Assembly: GCA_937996615.1 (NCBI GenBank)
Contig: CALKVD010000135.1
Location: 1-19,943, forward strand
DNA length: 19,943 nt
Source: an uncultured Rickettsiales bacterium
GTDB taxonomy: Bacteria > Pseudomonadota > Alphaproteobacteria > Rickettsiales > Midichloriaceae
Direction of reading: 5' to 3'
Positions within the stretch are counted from its first letter, which is position 1; every line of letters begins with the position of its first letter. Of this stretch, positions 7,679 through 14,562 are shown one piece after another. The notes under the pieces were generated by a model. The model did no database searches. It was given only the letters and a program-made list of their open reading frames with translations, and was not told the DNA's origin. A program made the position numbers and the translations under genes.

Positions 7679-7772
7679 CAGCCAATTTTATATTCCAAGA
7701 TTAACAGTAAATTAGTTTAAAAAAACCTCCAATTTTACAATATTCACAATAAAAAGTTTTAGGATCGCACCC

Positions 7773-9092
7773 ATGTTTATCAGCAAATATTTTCTACCCC
7801 TTTTAAAAGAAAACCCTGTCGAGTCTAGTATTGTCTCGCACCAACTTATGCTAAGAAGCGGAATGATCCGCCAACTTGGTAGCGGCAGCTACAATTGGCT
7901 ACCATTGGGTTTACGCGTTCTACGGAAGGTTGAAGATATAGTCCGGCAAGAGATGAATCAAGCTCAGGCATTAGAAGTTCTGACTCCAACAGTTCAACCT
8001 GCAGAACTATGGAAAAAATCAGGGCGGTACCAGGATGGAGGAGATCTTGCAGAAGAAACCCTTGTTGCTAAAGATCGCCATGGACATGAGCTAATTTTCT
8101 CACCAACAGCGGAAGAAGTGATCACGCAACTGTTTGCGCAAAACACTCAATCATATCGAGAATTACCTAAAAACATTTATCAAATCAGTTGGAAATTCCG
8201 CGACGAAATTCGCCCAAGATATGGAGTGATGCGAAGTCGAGAATTTTTGATGAAGGATGCATATTCTTTTGATCTAAGCGAGAAGGATTCTTTAGCAACC
8301 TACGAACGGATGTTGCTAGCATATCTCAAAATATACCGAAGGATGGGATTGAACGCAATTCCAGTTCGAGCTAGTACTGGGTCGATTGGAGGTTCTTATA
8401 GCCACGAGATGCATATTATTGCTAATACTGGTGAAAGTACTATCTATTATGATAAAGCAATTTTAGAAGCTTTAAACGATCAGAATTGCAACCTTGAGTT
8501 GCTAGAGTCGTTCTATGCGTCAGAAGAAGAAAAACATATTCCTAATTTATGCAACGTCAACCCAAATGATCTTTGCAATAGCAAAGGCATTGAGGTTGGT
8601 CATTTATTCTATCTCGGCGATAAATATAGCAAAGGAATGGACGTTAAAATCCAAACAGCAAACGGAACGCAAATTCACCCTCAGATGGGTTGCTATGGGA
8701 TCGGAGTTTCAAGACTTGTTGGAGCTTTGATTGAAGTTAACCATGATCAAGACGGAATAGTTTGGCCAGTCGCGGTGGCCCCGTTCCAATGTGTTCTGAT
8801 CAACATCAGGGTTGGAGATAGCGAATGTGACCAGGCATCTCTCAAAATCTACCAACAGCTTACGAACAACGGTATTGAGGTGATATATGACGATACGAAC
8901 GACAGCGCGGGCATAAAGTTTGCTAAGGCTAATCTGATAGGGATTCCACTTCAGGTTGTGGTTGGGCCTCGTGGATTAAAAAACGGAATTGTGGAAGTGA
9001 ACCTAAGAAATAAAAATCAAGAAAAAGAACAAATTATGGTTGGAATCGATAACTTGCCTCGTGCAATTAGCGATTTATTAGCAAAAATCTAA
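7773..9092 (+). CDS. proS: Prolyl-tRNA synthetase, alphaproteobacterial type without editing insertion
   Basis: Class II synthetase that charges tRNA-Pro with proline. Motif 1 spans SGMIRQLGSGSYNWLPLGLR onward (about residues 29-48). Motif 2 is FRDEIRPRYGVMRSREFL (142-159). Motif 3 is GCYGIGVSRLVGALIE (306-321) with the ATP-binding arginine. The C-terminal anticodon-binding domain begins near PFQCVLINIRVG and includes VIYDDTNDSAGIKFAKANLIG. The length of 439 residues is normal for alphaproteobacterial ProRS, which lacks the roughly 180-residue INS editing domain of the 572-residue E. coli enzyme; it is not a truncation. Organisms with this form usually rely on a free trans-editing protein, not visible in this window. 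The start agrees with rickettsial ProRS N-termini (FLPLLKENP); AGGA lies about nine bases upstream. It is first in a same-strand series with tsaD and dciA. Confidence 0.97.
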   Translation: MFISKYFLPLLKENPVESSIVSHQLMLRSGMIRQLGSGSYNWLPLGLRVLRKVEDIVRQEMNQAQALEVLTPTVQPAELWKKSGRYQDGGDLAEETLVAKDRHGHELIFSPTAEEVITQLFAQNTQSYRELPKNIYQISWKFRDEIRPRYGVMRSREFLMKDAYSFDLSEKDSLATYERMLLAYLKIYRRMGLNAIPVRASTGSIGGSYSHEMHIIANTGESTIYYDKAILEALNDQNCNLELLESFYASEEEKHIPNLCNVNPNDLCNSKGIEVGHLFYLGDKYSKGMDVKIQTANGTQIHPQMGCYGIGVSRLVGALIEVNHDQDGIVWPVAVAPFQCVLINIRVGDSECDQASLKIYQQLTNNGIEVIYDDTNDSAGIKFAKANLIGIPLQVVVGPRGLKNGIVEVNLRNKNQEKEQIMVGIDNLPRAISDLLAKI

Positions 9093-9128
9093 TTTACTAG
9101 ATAGAATATCGAAATTTTATATAGATTT

Positions 9129-9136
9129 AAGGAGGT
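9129..9136 (+). promoter_or_regulatory. Strong Shine-Dalgarno before tsaD
   Basis: AAGGAGGT stands four bases before the ATG. It is the only near-perfect Shine-Dalgarno seen in the window, where most genes have weak or none, and it fixes the tsaD start. Confidence 0.8.
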
Positions 9137-9139
9137 AAA

Positions 9140-10282
9140 ATGATAGCAACAGCAAAACCACTAACCGTACTAGGAATTGAAACTAGTTGTGACGAAACCG
9201 CCGTTGCAATCGTTGATAGCAACAAAACAATTCGTGCCAACTTGATCTATAGCCAAATCAAAGAACACCAGGAATATGGCGGAGTAGTTCCCGAAATTGC
9301 TGCACGTAACCATATGTTACTACTGCCCAATATGGTAGATCAAGCTTTAAAAACTAGCGGATTAAACTTGGCAGAGATCGATGCTATCGCGGTTACCGCC
9401 GGTCCTGGATTGATCGGAGGAGTTATTGTCGGCGCAATGCTTGCAAAGGGAATGGCTTTGGCCATGAATAAACCTTGTCTTCCGATCAACCACCTCGAGG
9501 GACATGCCTTAAGCGTCAGACTCGCATCAACTGATCAGACCAAGACAAATTTCCCTTACCTACTGTTGCTAATTTCAGGGGGACATTGCCAGTTTATATA
9601 TGTTGCAGCTTTAGGTGAATACCGAATACTTGGAGGGACAGTAGATGACGCTGCTGGCGAAGCTTTTGACAAAGTCGCTAAAATGCTTAATCTTGGTAGC
9701 CCAGGCGGACCGATAGTTGAAAAAAGAGCAGCAACGGGAAATCCAAATATATATAATTTTCCTAAAGCTTTTTTTGGCCAAAAACACTGCAATATGTCAT
9801 TCTCCGGATTGAAAACTGCCGTTTTGCGCGAAATCGAAAAACATAATCCAGAACCAAAACATAAGGCAGAATCGAATCTGGAACGATTGGAAAGAACAAG
9901 TAATCAATTGGCAACAACTCTTGATGACATAACAATTAACAATATTTGCGCCTCTTTTCAACGGGCTGTCGCTGGAGCTTTGAAGGACCGTTTACAACAA
10001 GCAATCGATATTATAATATCAGAACATGGTAATATAAATTGCGCGACTCTAGTAGTCGCTGGTGGAGTTGCGGCAAATCAATATATCAGAACAGAATTAG
10101 AGAACATAACCAAAACATATAACTGGCACTTTGTCGCTCCCCCGCTTTCATTATGCACAGATAACGCTGCGATGATTGCTTGGGCTGGAATTGAACAGTT
10201 GAAAAATGATTTAGCAAATAATATCAATCTCAAACAAAAATATGATCTAAAATTTATCCCTAAATCTCGCTGGCAACTATAA
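9140..10282 (+). CDS. tsaD: tRNA N6-adenosine threonylcarbamoyltransferase TsaD
   Basis: Transfers the threonylcarbamoyl group from TC-AMP to A37 of tRNAs reading ANN codons, acting with TsaB, TsaE and TsaC in the cytoplasm. Kae1/TsaD signatures: VLGIETSCDETAVAIVD (10-26), GGVVPEIAARNH, the metal-binding HLEGH (His118, His122), LLLISGGHCQF, GEAFDKVAKML, and VAGGVAANQYIR near the C-terminus, followed by a DNAAMIAWAG segment. At 380 residues it is longer than the usual 335-345. The excess is mostly a charged insertion after LKTAVLREIEKHN (about 235-265, rich in E, K, N). The start is set by an unusually good Shine-Dalgarno. It lies 47 bp after proS and 35 bp before dciA on the same strand, so an operon is likely. 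Confidence 0.97.
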   Translation: MIATAKPLTVLGIETSCDETAVAIVDSNKTIRANLIYSQIKEHQEYGGVVPEIAARNHMLLLPNMVDQALKTSGLNLAEIDAIAVTAGPGLIGGVIVGAMLAKGMALAMNKPCLPINHLEGHALSVRLASTDQTKTNFPYLLLLISGGHCQFIYVAALGEYRILGGTVDDAAGEAFDKVAKMLNLGSPGGPIVEKRAATGNPNIYNFPKAFFGQKHCNMSFSGLKTAVLREIEKHNPEPKHKAESNLERLERTSNQLATTLDDITINNICASFQRAVAGALKDRLQQAIDIIISEHGNINCATLVVAGGVAANQYIRTELENITKTYNWHFVAPPLSLCTDNAAMIAWAGIEQLKNDLANNINLKQKYDLKFIPKSRWQL

Positions 10283-10317
10283 ATTTCTCTCTATCCTAAA
10301 TTTCTTCTTAACCAAAA

Positions 10318-10857
10318 ATGGATAAATTTATTAACAAAATATCTATCAAATCTTCAATCCAAAATGCGATTTTACCTGCTTGCCGGACTCATCACTTTCC
10401 GCAACATAGAATTATCGCTGATTGGGCAGAGATCGTTGGTTTGGAACTTGCAAGGATCACAGTTCCGATCAAGTTAATCACACCGAAATATATAGCAGAT
10501 AGAAGTGAAGATTTTGATGCTATTGACCCAATCGCTAAAAAACGACGACAACCTAAGGCTGTTCTAGTTTGTGGAATATCAAATCCAGCATTTGCTCTGC
10601 GTCTGCAGATGTCTGAGCAACTAATCTTAGAAAGAATAAACTTATATTTTGGCTATAAAGCAATATACCAAATTCAACTCAGAACGGCAGAATTTGCCTT
10701 TGTCAAGCAAACCAATTCCTCTATTTTACATAAAAAACAAACTATTTCACAACAAAAAATGGATAATATACAAAATAATATAGAAAAAATCACGGATTTA
10801 GACTTAAAACAATTACTAGAAGAAATATTGCAGGGAAGTTTTATAATTGCAACTTAG
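10318..10857 (+). CDS. dciA: DciA-like replicative helicase loader (DUF721 family)
   Basis: DUF721 proteins include DciA, the ancestral loader of the DnaB replicative helicase at oriC in bacteria without DnaC/DnaI. Visible family traits are the N-terminal PQHRIIADWAEIVGLELARI (about 28-47), with the W..IVG..la pattern, VPIKLI, and AFALRLQMSEQLILERINLY followed by FGYKAIYQIQLR (about 95-125), matching the family's 'RIN.ffG...I..irl' end. A basic insertion of about 20 residues (around 60-80, with KKRRQ) separates the two halves. The C-terminal 50 residues (KKQTISQQKMDN onward) are polar and probably flexible. No clear Shine-Dalgarno precedes the ATG. It probably shares a transcript with tsaD. 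The DUF721 assignment is solid; the helicase-loader role comes from the family. Confidence 0.82.
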   Translation: MDKFINKISIKSSIQNAILPACRTHHFPQHRIIADWAEIVGLELARITVPIKLITPKYIADRSEDFDAIDPIAKKRRQPKAVLVCGISNPAFALRLQMSEQLILERINLYFGYKAIYQIQLRTAEFAFVKQTNSSILHKKQTISQQKMDNIQNNIEKITDLDLKQLLEEILQGSFIIAT

Positions 10858-10881
10858 TAAAAATAATAGTGGAAAAATAAA

Positions 10882-11214
10882 ATGACAAACTTTGACAACC
10901 TGGTTCTAGAATATATAGGTAAGATTAATTTACTGATCGTAATAATTTCATTCGGTTATGGAAGCATAGCTTATTACAGACGCAAATCTTTCGAAAAAAT
11001 TAGCATTTATTACATTAAGTTATATGAATTAGCAAAAGAACTCGAAAGATTAACTATTGATCTGAGTTTAATTCTACAATATTTGAATGCACAAGAAGTT
11101 AATAGGAAACAAAAACTTGCAGTCTGCGCTGTAGTTTCGGTTGAATTTTATCATAAATTACAAAATAATTTGAATCTTATTAAGCTATATATCAAATATT
11201 ATCAAAAAATTTAG
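10882..11214 (+). CDS. Small hypothetical protein with one membrane segment
   Basis: Not recognised. The 110 residues begin with a short polar stretch, then a probable transmembrane helix INLLIVIISFGYGSIAYY (about 15-32) followed by a positively charged YRRK, suggesting the C-terminal part is cytoplasmic. The rest (about 36-110) is predicted helical by eye, with leucine/isoleucine spacing compatible with a coiled coil (LYELAKELERLTIDLSLIL) and a Tyr/Lys-rich end. GTGG lies about 11 bases upstream of the ATG. It follows dciA by 24 bp on the same strand, so it may be the last gene of that operon. A 10-bp AT-rich inverted repeat begins directly after the stop codon. Base composition resembles its neighbours. 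It is probably a real gene because of its spacing and membrane-protein pattern, but its function is unknown. Confidence 0.6.
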   Translation: MTNFDNLVLEYIGKINLLIVIISFGYGSIAYYRRKSFEKISIYYIKLYELAKELERLTIDLSLILQYLNAQEVNRKQKLAVCAVVSVEFYHKLQNNLNLIKLYIKYYQKI

Positions 11215-11215
11215 A

Positions 11216-11275
11216 TAGTATTATAAAAATAAAATACCAAGTAATTTAATCAATATTTTTTATGCTATAATACTA
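11216..11275. terminator. AT-rich inverted repeat between convergent genes, candidate bidirectional terminator
   Basis: TAGTATTATA (11216-11225) and TATAATACTA (11266-11275) are perfect 10-bp complements. The inner flanks (A-rich on the left, ATATTTTTTAT on the right) allow an imperfect extension of the stem. It fills almost the whole 71-bp gap between the 110-residue ORF (stop at 11214) and the glutamine-synthetase-like gene on the other strand (stop at 11286). Position favours termination for both; the lack of G/C pairs argues for caution. Confidence 0.42.
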
Positions 11276-11285
11276 GAGGAATTTT

Positions 11286-12218
11286 TTACAATTTAAAAAT
11301 ATTCTGCACCAAATCAAGAAAAGTAAATTGCTGATAGATTAATTGCGGGTTAGTCAAAATTCGCTCAAGATCGGTATATAAATCATCGTCTGCATTGCCG
11401 TATGTAGGATTTATAAGCTGGGGATTTGTCTCTAAACCAAACAAAACGCCAGTAAATATTACCAGCAAAACATATGAAACATCAACCCCCGACCCAGCAA
11501 CTCTAAATTCAAAACGCCTAAACTCAATGCTACTTCCAGGAACCCTAATCGCGGTGCTACGGTTATTAAACCCCCAACTGAGATTTACTGGCGACATAAA
11601 CCCCGGAACAAAACGCTTCAAATGTGCTACATCAGCGCCATTGGTCAGAAGATACATACTTTGATTAATCAAAGAAAGGGTTCCAGCAATACTTGAAGTG
11701 AGCAATGAATTTTTGGTGAAAGCAACTTCAGGCTGAGGTATCGAATAGAGATTATCAGTAAGAAAGCCAGAAGATGCTTGATGGAGACTGGTGTGGATCT
11801 GCAAAGCTGAGCCATAATCGTTTTCTAATGGCTTAGGTCTAAAATCTGCGATCCAGCCATATAATAACGCAACTGATTGTATTTTATTTATTAAACCGCG
11901 GGTCAGGTCTAAAATAGATTTGATCTCTCCTAGGGGCTGAGTCCTAAATTCATATTGGCCATTTCCTCGCTCTTTCGTCAAAATAACGCCAACCAAATCT
12001 GAGAATTTTGAAAGCTGTTTTTCACTTAGAGAGATAGTTTGTTCGGATGAGTCTTTGTTTTGATTAATTTGATTGGACTTGGATTGATTGGGTTTGGAAC
12101 TATTACGATTAAAAAGATAGAACTCAACTTCAACCCCAAACATCAACCTATATCCCCATTTGTCTTTGAGATATTGGCTCAGCTGGTGTAATAACGATTC
12201 TGCCTTGTCGATCTCCAT
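11286..12218 (-). CDS. Truncated glutamine-synthetase-like protein (GS catalytic domain homologue)
   Basis: Homologous to the C-terminal catalytic barrel of glutamine/gamma-glutamyl-amine ligases, but aberrant. Recognisable elements: FGVEVEFYLF (28-36; Glu30 and Glu32 match metal ligands Glu129/131 of Salmonella GS), KERGNGQYEFRT (82-93; Glu83 and Glu90), GSALQIHTSL (136-145), KRFVPGFMSPVNLSWGFNNR (201-220; Arg202, Arg220), IRVPG (Arg225) and RRFEFRV (Glu237, Arg239). Against the GS pattern NGSGMHCH, metal ligand His269 is Gln140 and Asn264 is Tyr135, while His271 is kept (His142). The beta-grasp N-domain, which supplies Asp50 to the neighbouring active site, is absent, and so is the C-terminal third with the adenylylation region: 310 residues against about 470. 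A polar N/Q/S insertion occupies about 37-68. It may be a divergent ligase of unknown substrate or a non-catalytic relic. The ATG lacks a clear Shine-Dalgarno. Confidence 0.75.
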   Translation of the reverse strand: MEIDKAESLLHQLSQYLKDKWGYRLMFGVEVEFYLFNRNSSKPNQSKSNQINQNKDSSEQTISLSEKQLSKFSDLVGVILTKERGNGQYEFRTQPLGEIKSILDLTRGLINKIQSVALLYGWIADFRPKPLENDYGSALQIHTSLHQASSGFLTDNLYSIPQPEVAFTKNSLLTSSIAGTLSLINQSMYLLTNGADVAHLKRFVPGFMSPVNLSWGFNNRSTAIRVPGSSIEFRRFEFRVAGSGVDVSYVLLVIFTGVLFGLETNPQLINPTYGNADDDLYTDLERILTNPQLIYQQFTFLDLVQNIFKL

Positions 12219-12297
12219 TTCGGGTTTAGTTGCTGCTGGTTTATGGTTATTTTAGGAGAATTGAGGTGATATTAATTTGCTAAGTTGCTGCAAAAAA

Positions 12298-12375
12298 TGG
12301 GGCGAACAACGGGGCTCGAACCCGCGACCTCGGGTACCACAAACCCGCGCTCTAACCACCTGAGCTATGTCCGCC
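12298..12375 (-). tRNA. tRNA-His (anticodon GTG)
   Basis: Read on the minus strand, the cloverleaf is complete: acceptor GCGGACA/TGTTCGC (one G-T pair), D-arm GCTC...GAGC, anticodon stem CGGGT/ACCCG around loop TTGTGGT with anticodon GTG, T-arm GCGGG/CCCGT around TTCGAGC, and an encoded CCA (12298-12300). The base before the acceptor stem is G and the discriminator is C (12301). The G-1:C73 pair required by standard histidyl-tRNA synthetases is therefore encoded. Some alphaproteobacterial lineages have lost this pair; it is kept here. It lies between the GS-like gene and the permease, on the same strand as both. Confidence 0.96.
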
Positions 12376-12408
12376 ATAAGTTTTTTGCTAAAACTTTGTC
12401 AAAAGTAA

Positions 12409-12464
12409 CATAAATAGTAAGAAGTTTCAAGCTATATTAATAAATGACACTCTTACTATTTATG
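12409..12464. terminator. 14-bp perfect AT-rich inverted repeat downstream of the permease gene
   Basis: CATAAATAGTAAGA (12409-12422) and TCTTACTATTTATG (12451-12464) are perfect complements with a 28-base loop, and weak pairing continues outward with small bulges (GTAA versus GTTAAC). The stem begins 11 bp beyond the permease stop codon and ends 34 bp before the tRNA-His 5' end. It is the strongest inverted repeat in the window. It probably terminates the permease transcript or protects its 3' end. An insertion-element footprint is less likely because no flanking duplication was seen. Confidence 0.5.
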
Positions 12465-12475
12465 GTTAACCTAAC

Positions 12476-13912
12476 CTAGGCTCTACTACGATATTTTGCA
12501 AAAGTGAGGTATGTCACAATCGCAAATCCCACCGTCATAGCAAAATATACGTAGATAGTGTGATCAGGCATACTGAGCAAAGTCTGGAGCAAAAGCGCCA
12601 AAGCTATTAGCGGCACAACCGGCATTCCAGGACAGCGGAAGGTTCGCTCGAGTTTTGGTTCTTTGTAACGCAAATATATTGTACCAATACAAACTGCAGC
12701 AAAAACTGAAATCACACAGCAGTTACCAAGCTGAGCCAAATCGCCAAGTGGAATCGTTGCAGTGATGCATATTATAATCATTGAGATCAGAATTGTTGCG
12801 ACGTGTGGAGTATGGTGCTTACGATGCAATTTTGCTAAGGCTTTTGGTAGCAAACCGTCTTCAGTAACCATATATAATACCCTAACGACACTGTAAGTCA
12901 TAACTAGAATTACTGAACTTAGGCCAGCAACGGCACCGATTTTGATGATGAGAGCAAACCACGAAAGACCCATTTTGCTTACTGCCAAAGCTATTGGCTG
13001 GGAAACGTTCAAATCTTTATAGTTAACAATTCCAGTTAAAACAGCGGCACATAAAACATAAGTCAAAATACAAATAAAAAGAGCGCCGATCATTCCGATA
13101 GGTATGCTTTTTTGAGGATTTTTTGCTTCGTTTGATGCATTAGCTACGGCGTCAAAACCATTATAAGCAGTGAAAACCATAGCAGCGCCACTCGCAATTC
13201 CTGAGATTCCAAATTGGCCAAAGGTACCAGTATTTTCTGGAATAAATGGTGACCAGTTTGCAAAGTCAATATAGAATATGCCAACCAAAATAAATGATAT
13301 TAAAACACCCATTTTGATAAAAACACTGATTGCATTAAACAATGCCGAAGCTTCAACACCACGATATAGAATCATCAAAACACCAACAACAATCAAAGCA
13401 GCTGGAAGATTAAACAAAGCAACGGAAGTTGTACCATCTAAATTTTCAATGATCGTTCCAGTAGTATGGGCAAATATTTCGGGTAAATAAATGCCAACAT
13501 CTTGCAACAACGAAACCATATATCCCGACCAACCGTTGGCTACTGCTGAAATTATGAATATATTACCAACAATCATAATAAAAGCTATGACCCAGGCAAT
13601 GATTTCACCGAAAATGGCATACATATAGGAATAGGCCCCACCCGACGACGGTATCGTCGAGGATAGCTCGGCATAACACAATCCCGTACAGGCACAGGCT
13701 ACCCCTCCAAGAACGAAGGATAGCATCACGGCCGGTCCAGCGGCCTGACTTGCTGCCGCTCCCGTTAGAACAAATATTCCAGCACCAATAATCGCACCGA
13801 TCCCGAGTAGTATAAGCTGGACAGAGCCTAGGGTGCGTTTTAATTTACTTTGGTTCATTTCTTCAACCATTTGCGCGATAGATTTACGCTTGAAAAATTT
13901 GTTCAAGTTCAT
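12476..13912 (-). CDS. APC-superfamily amino-acid permease (cationic amino-acid transporter-like)
   Basis: Inner-membrane secondary transporter, probably importing amino acids from the host. The conserved first helix GSVQLILLGIGAIIGAGIFV (30-49), with the GxGIF substrate-binding break, is preceded by a basic N-terminus (FKRKS, KLKRTLG). The family signature AGPAVMLSFVLGGVACACTG and YAELSSTIPSSGGAYSYMYA in helices 2-3 place it in the CAT-like branch with bacterial YfnA/YhdG-type permeases. About 12 hydrophobic segments are visible across 478 residues, a full-length protein. Substrate specificity cannot be read from the sequence. The ATG has no Shine-Dalgarno. It is divergent from virB3 across a 325-bp gap and followed by a strong inverted repeat and tRNA-His. 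Confidence 0.92.
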   Translation of the reverse strand: MNLNKFFKRKSIAQMVEEMNQSKLKRTLGSVQLILLGIGAIIGAGIFVLTGAAASQAAGPAVMLSFVLGGVACACTGLCYAELSSTIPSSGGAYSYMYAIFGEIIAWVIAFIMIVGNIFIISAVANGWSGYMVSLLQDVGIYLPEIFAHTTGTIIENLDGTTSVALFNLPAALIVVGVLMILYRGVEASALFNAISVFIKMGVLISFILVGIFYIDFANWSPFIPENTGTFGQFGISGIASGAAMVFTAYNGFDAVANASNEAKNPQKSIPIGMIGALFICILTYVLCAAVLTGIVNYKDLNVSQPIALAVSKMGLSWFALIIKIGAVAGLSSVILVMTYSVVRVLYMVTEDGLLPKALAKLHRKHHTPHVATILISMIIICITATIPLGDLAQLGNCCVISVFAAVCIGTIYLRYKEPKLERTFRCPGMPVVPLIALALLLQTLLSMPDHTIYVYFAMTVGFAIVTYLTFAKYRSRA

Positions 13913-14237
13913 AATTAATGATATTTAATACAGTTATTCAAAATATAGATTAGTATATAGAAAACTTATTGCACGGTTATATGGCAGCGTAATAGAGTTA
14001 TGCTATGTCACAAAATCCATTCAGCAATATTAGCTACTAAATGGATTTTATGCAATGGTAAATATTTGGTTTATTGCTTGAAGTCTTCTGCGCTATTATC
14101 TATTTGTTAAAGAATAAAAATTTCAATAAAGCAAAAAATGTTGGGAATATTTTTTGTTTGTGCTAAACTTTTTTATAGTTTGGTTAAATCAAAAAACAAA
14201 ATTTAACAGAATAATATATAAAAATTAATAGAAAAAA
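13913..14237. other. 325-bp divergent intergenic region between the permease gene and virB3
   Basis: No ORF of note. It should hold both outward promoters. TATAGT at 14174-14179 is a possible -10 for virB3, but no convincing -35 is spaced correctly. A 10-bp inverted repeat sits near the middle (14012-14049). Otherwise the sequence is unremarkable A/T-rich DNA. Confidence 0.6.
14012..14049. repeat. 10-bp inverted repeat in the permease/virB3 divergent region
   Basis: AAAATCCATT (14012-14021) and AATGGATTTT (14040-14049) are perfect complements around an 18-base loop that itself contains a near-palindrome (AGCAATATTAGCT). No gene end lies nearby, so a terminator is unlikely. Its location between two divergent starts suggests an operator or a leader structure; this is inference. 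Confidence 0.4.
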
Positions 14238-14528
14238 ATGAGCGGCCAAGTTTATACTAATCCACTATTCGTCGGTTTAACAAGACCTCCAATGCTTTTC
14301 GGAGCTAGCTATATGTTTGTTTTGATGAATGCTTTTGTTTGTATGATACTATATATAGCAACGTCAGAATTCAAATATATGTTTATGATTTTTCCTATAC
14401 ATATGGTAGCATATTATATATGTTCAAAAGAGCCTTTGATTCTTGAACTCATTCAAATCAGAGCAGCCAAATGTTCTCGCTGTCGCAACTGGATGTTTCA
14501 CGGATGTAACTCATATGATCCATCGTAG
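14238..14528 (+). CDS. virB3: VirB3 (RvhB3), inner-membrane component of the type IV secretion system
   Basis: Small inner-membrane protein that works with VirB4 and VirB6 in the T4SS inner-membrane complex. The start MSGQVYTNPLFVGLTRPPML is characteristic of VirB3, especially the NPLFVGLTRPPM motif. Two hydrophobic segments follow (about 23-42 and 46-62), then REP-like KEPLILELI and a cysteine-containing tail (KCSRCRNW) ending in NSYDPS, as in rickettsial VirB3. Length 96 is normal. It is first in the secretion cluster, 34 bp before virB4, and transcribed away from the permease gene. Confidence 0.95.
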   Translation: MSGQVYTNPLFVGLTRPPMLFGASYMFVLMNAFVCMILYIATSEFKYMFMIFPIHMVAYYICSKEPLILELIQIRAAKCSRCRNWMFHGCNSYDPS

Positions 14529-14562
14529 CTTTAGCTATTGCAGTGATATGAAATAAAAAGAA

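Larger units (their letters stand above)
7268..7772 (+). other. 505-bp non-coding region between the hydroxylase gene and proS
   Basis: No credible gene is visible: frames on both strands are broken, and the one minus-strand frame reaching in (to 7371) is antisense to the hydroxylase end. The region contains a 14-bp palindrome AGTATAATTATACT (7494-7507), the promoter-like element at 7597-7646, and a small hairpin at 7663-7678 in the presumed proS leader. The first 230 bp show nothing recognisable and could be decayed sequence. Confidence 0.6.

Noticed and set aside
7773..9092. ProRS appears truncated at 439 residues
   Set aside because: Motifs 1-3 and the anticodon-binding domain are all present; alphaproteobacterial ProRS naturally lacks the editing insertion domain.
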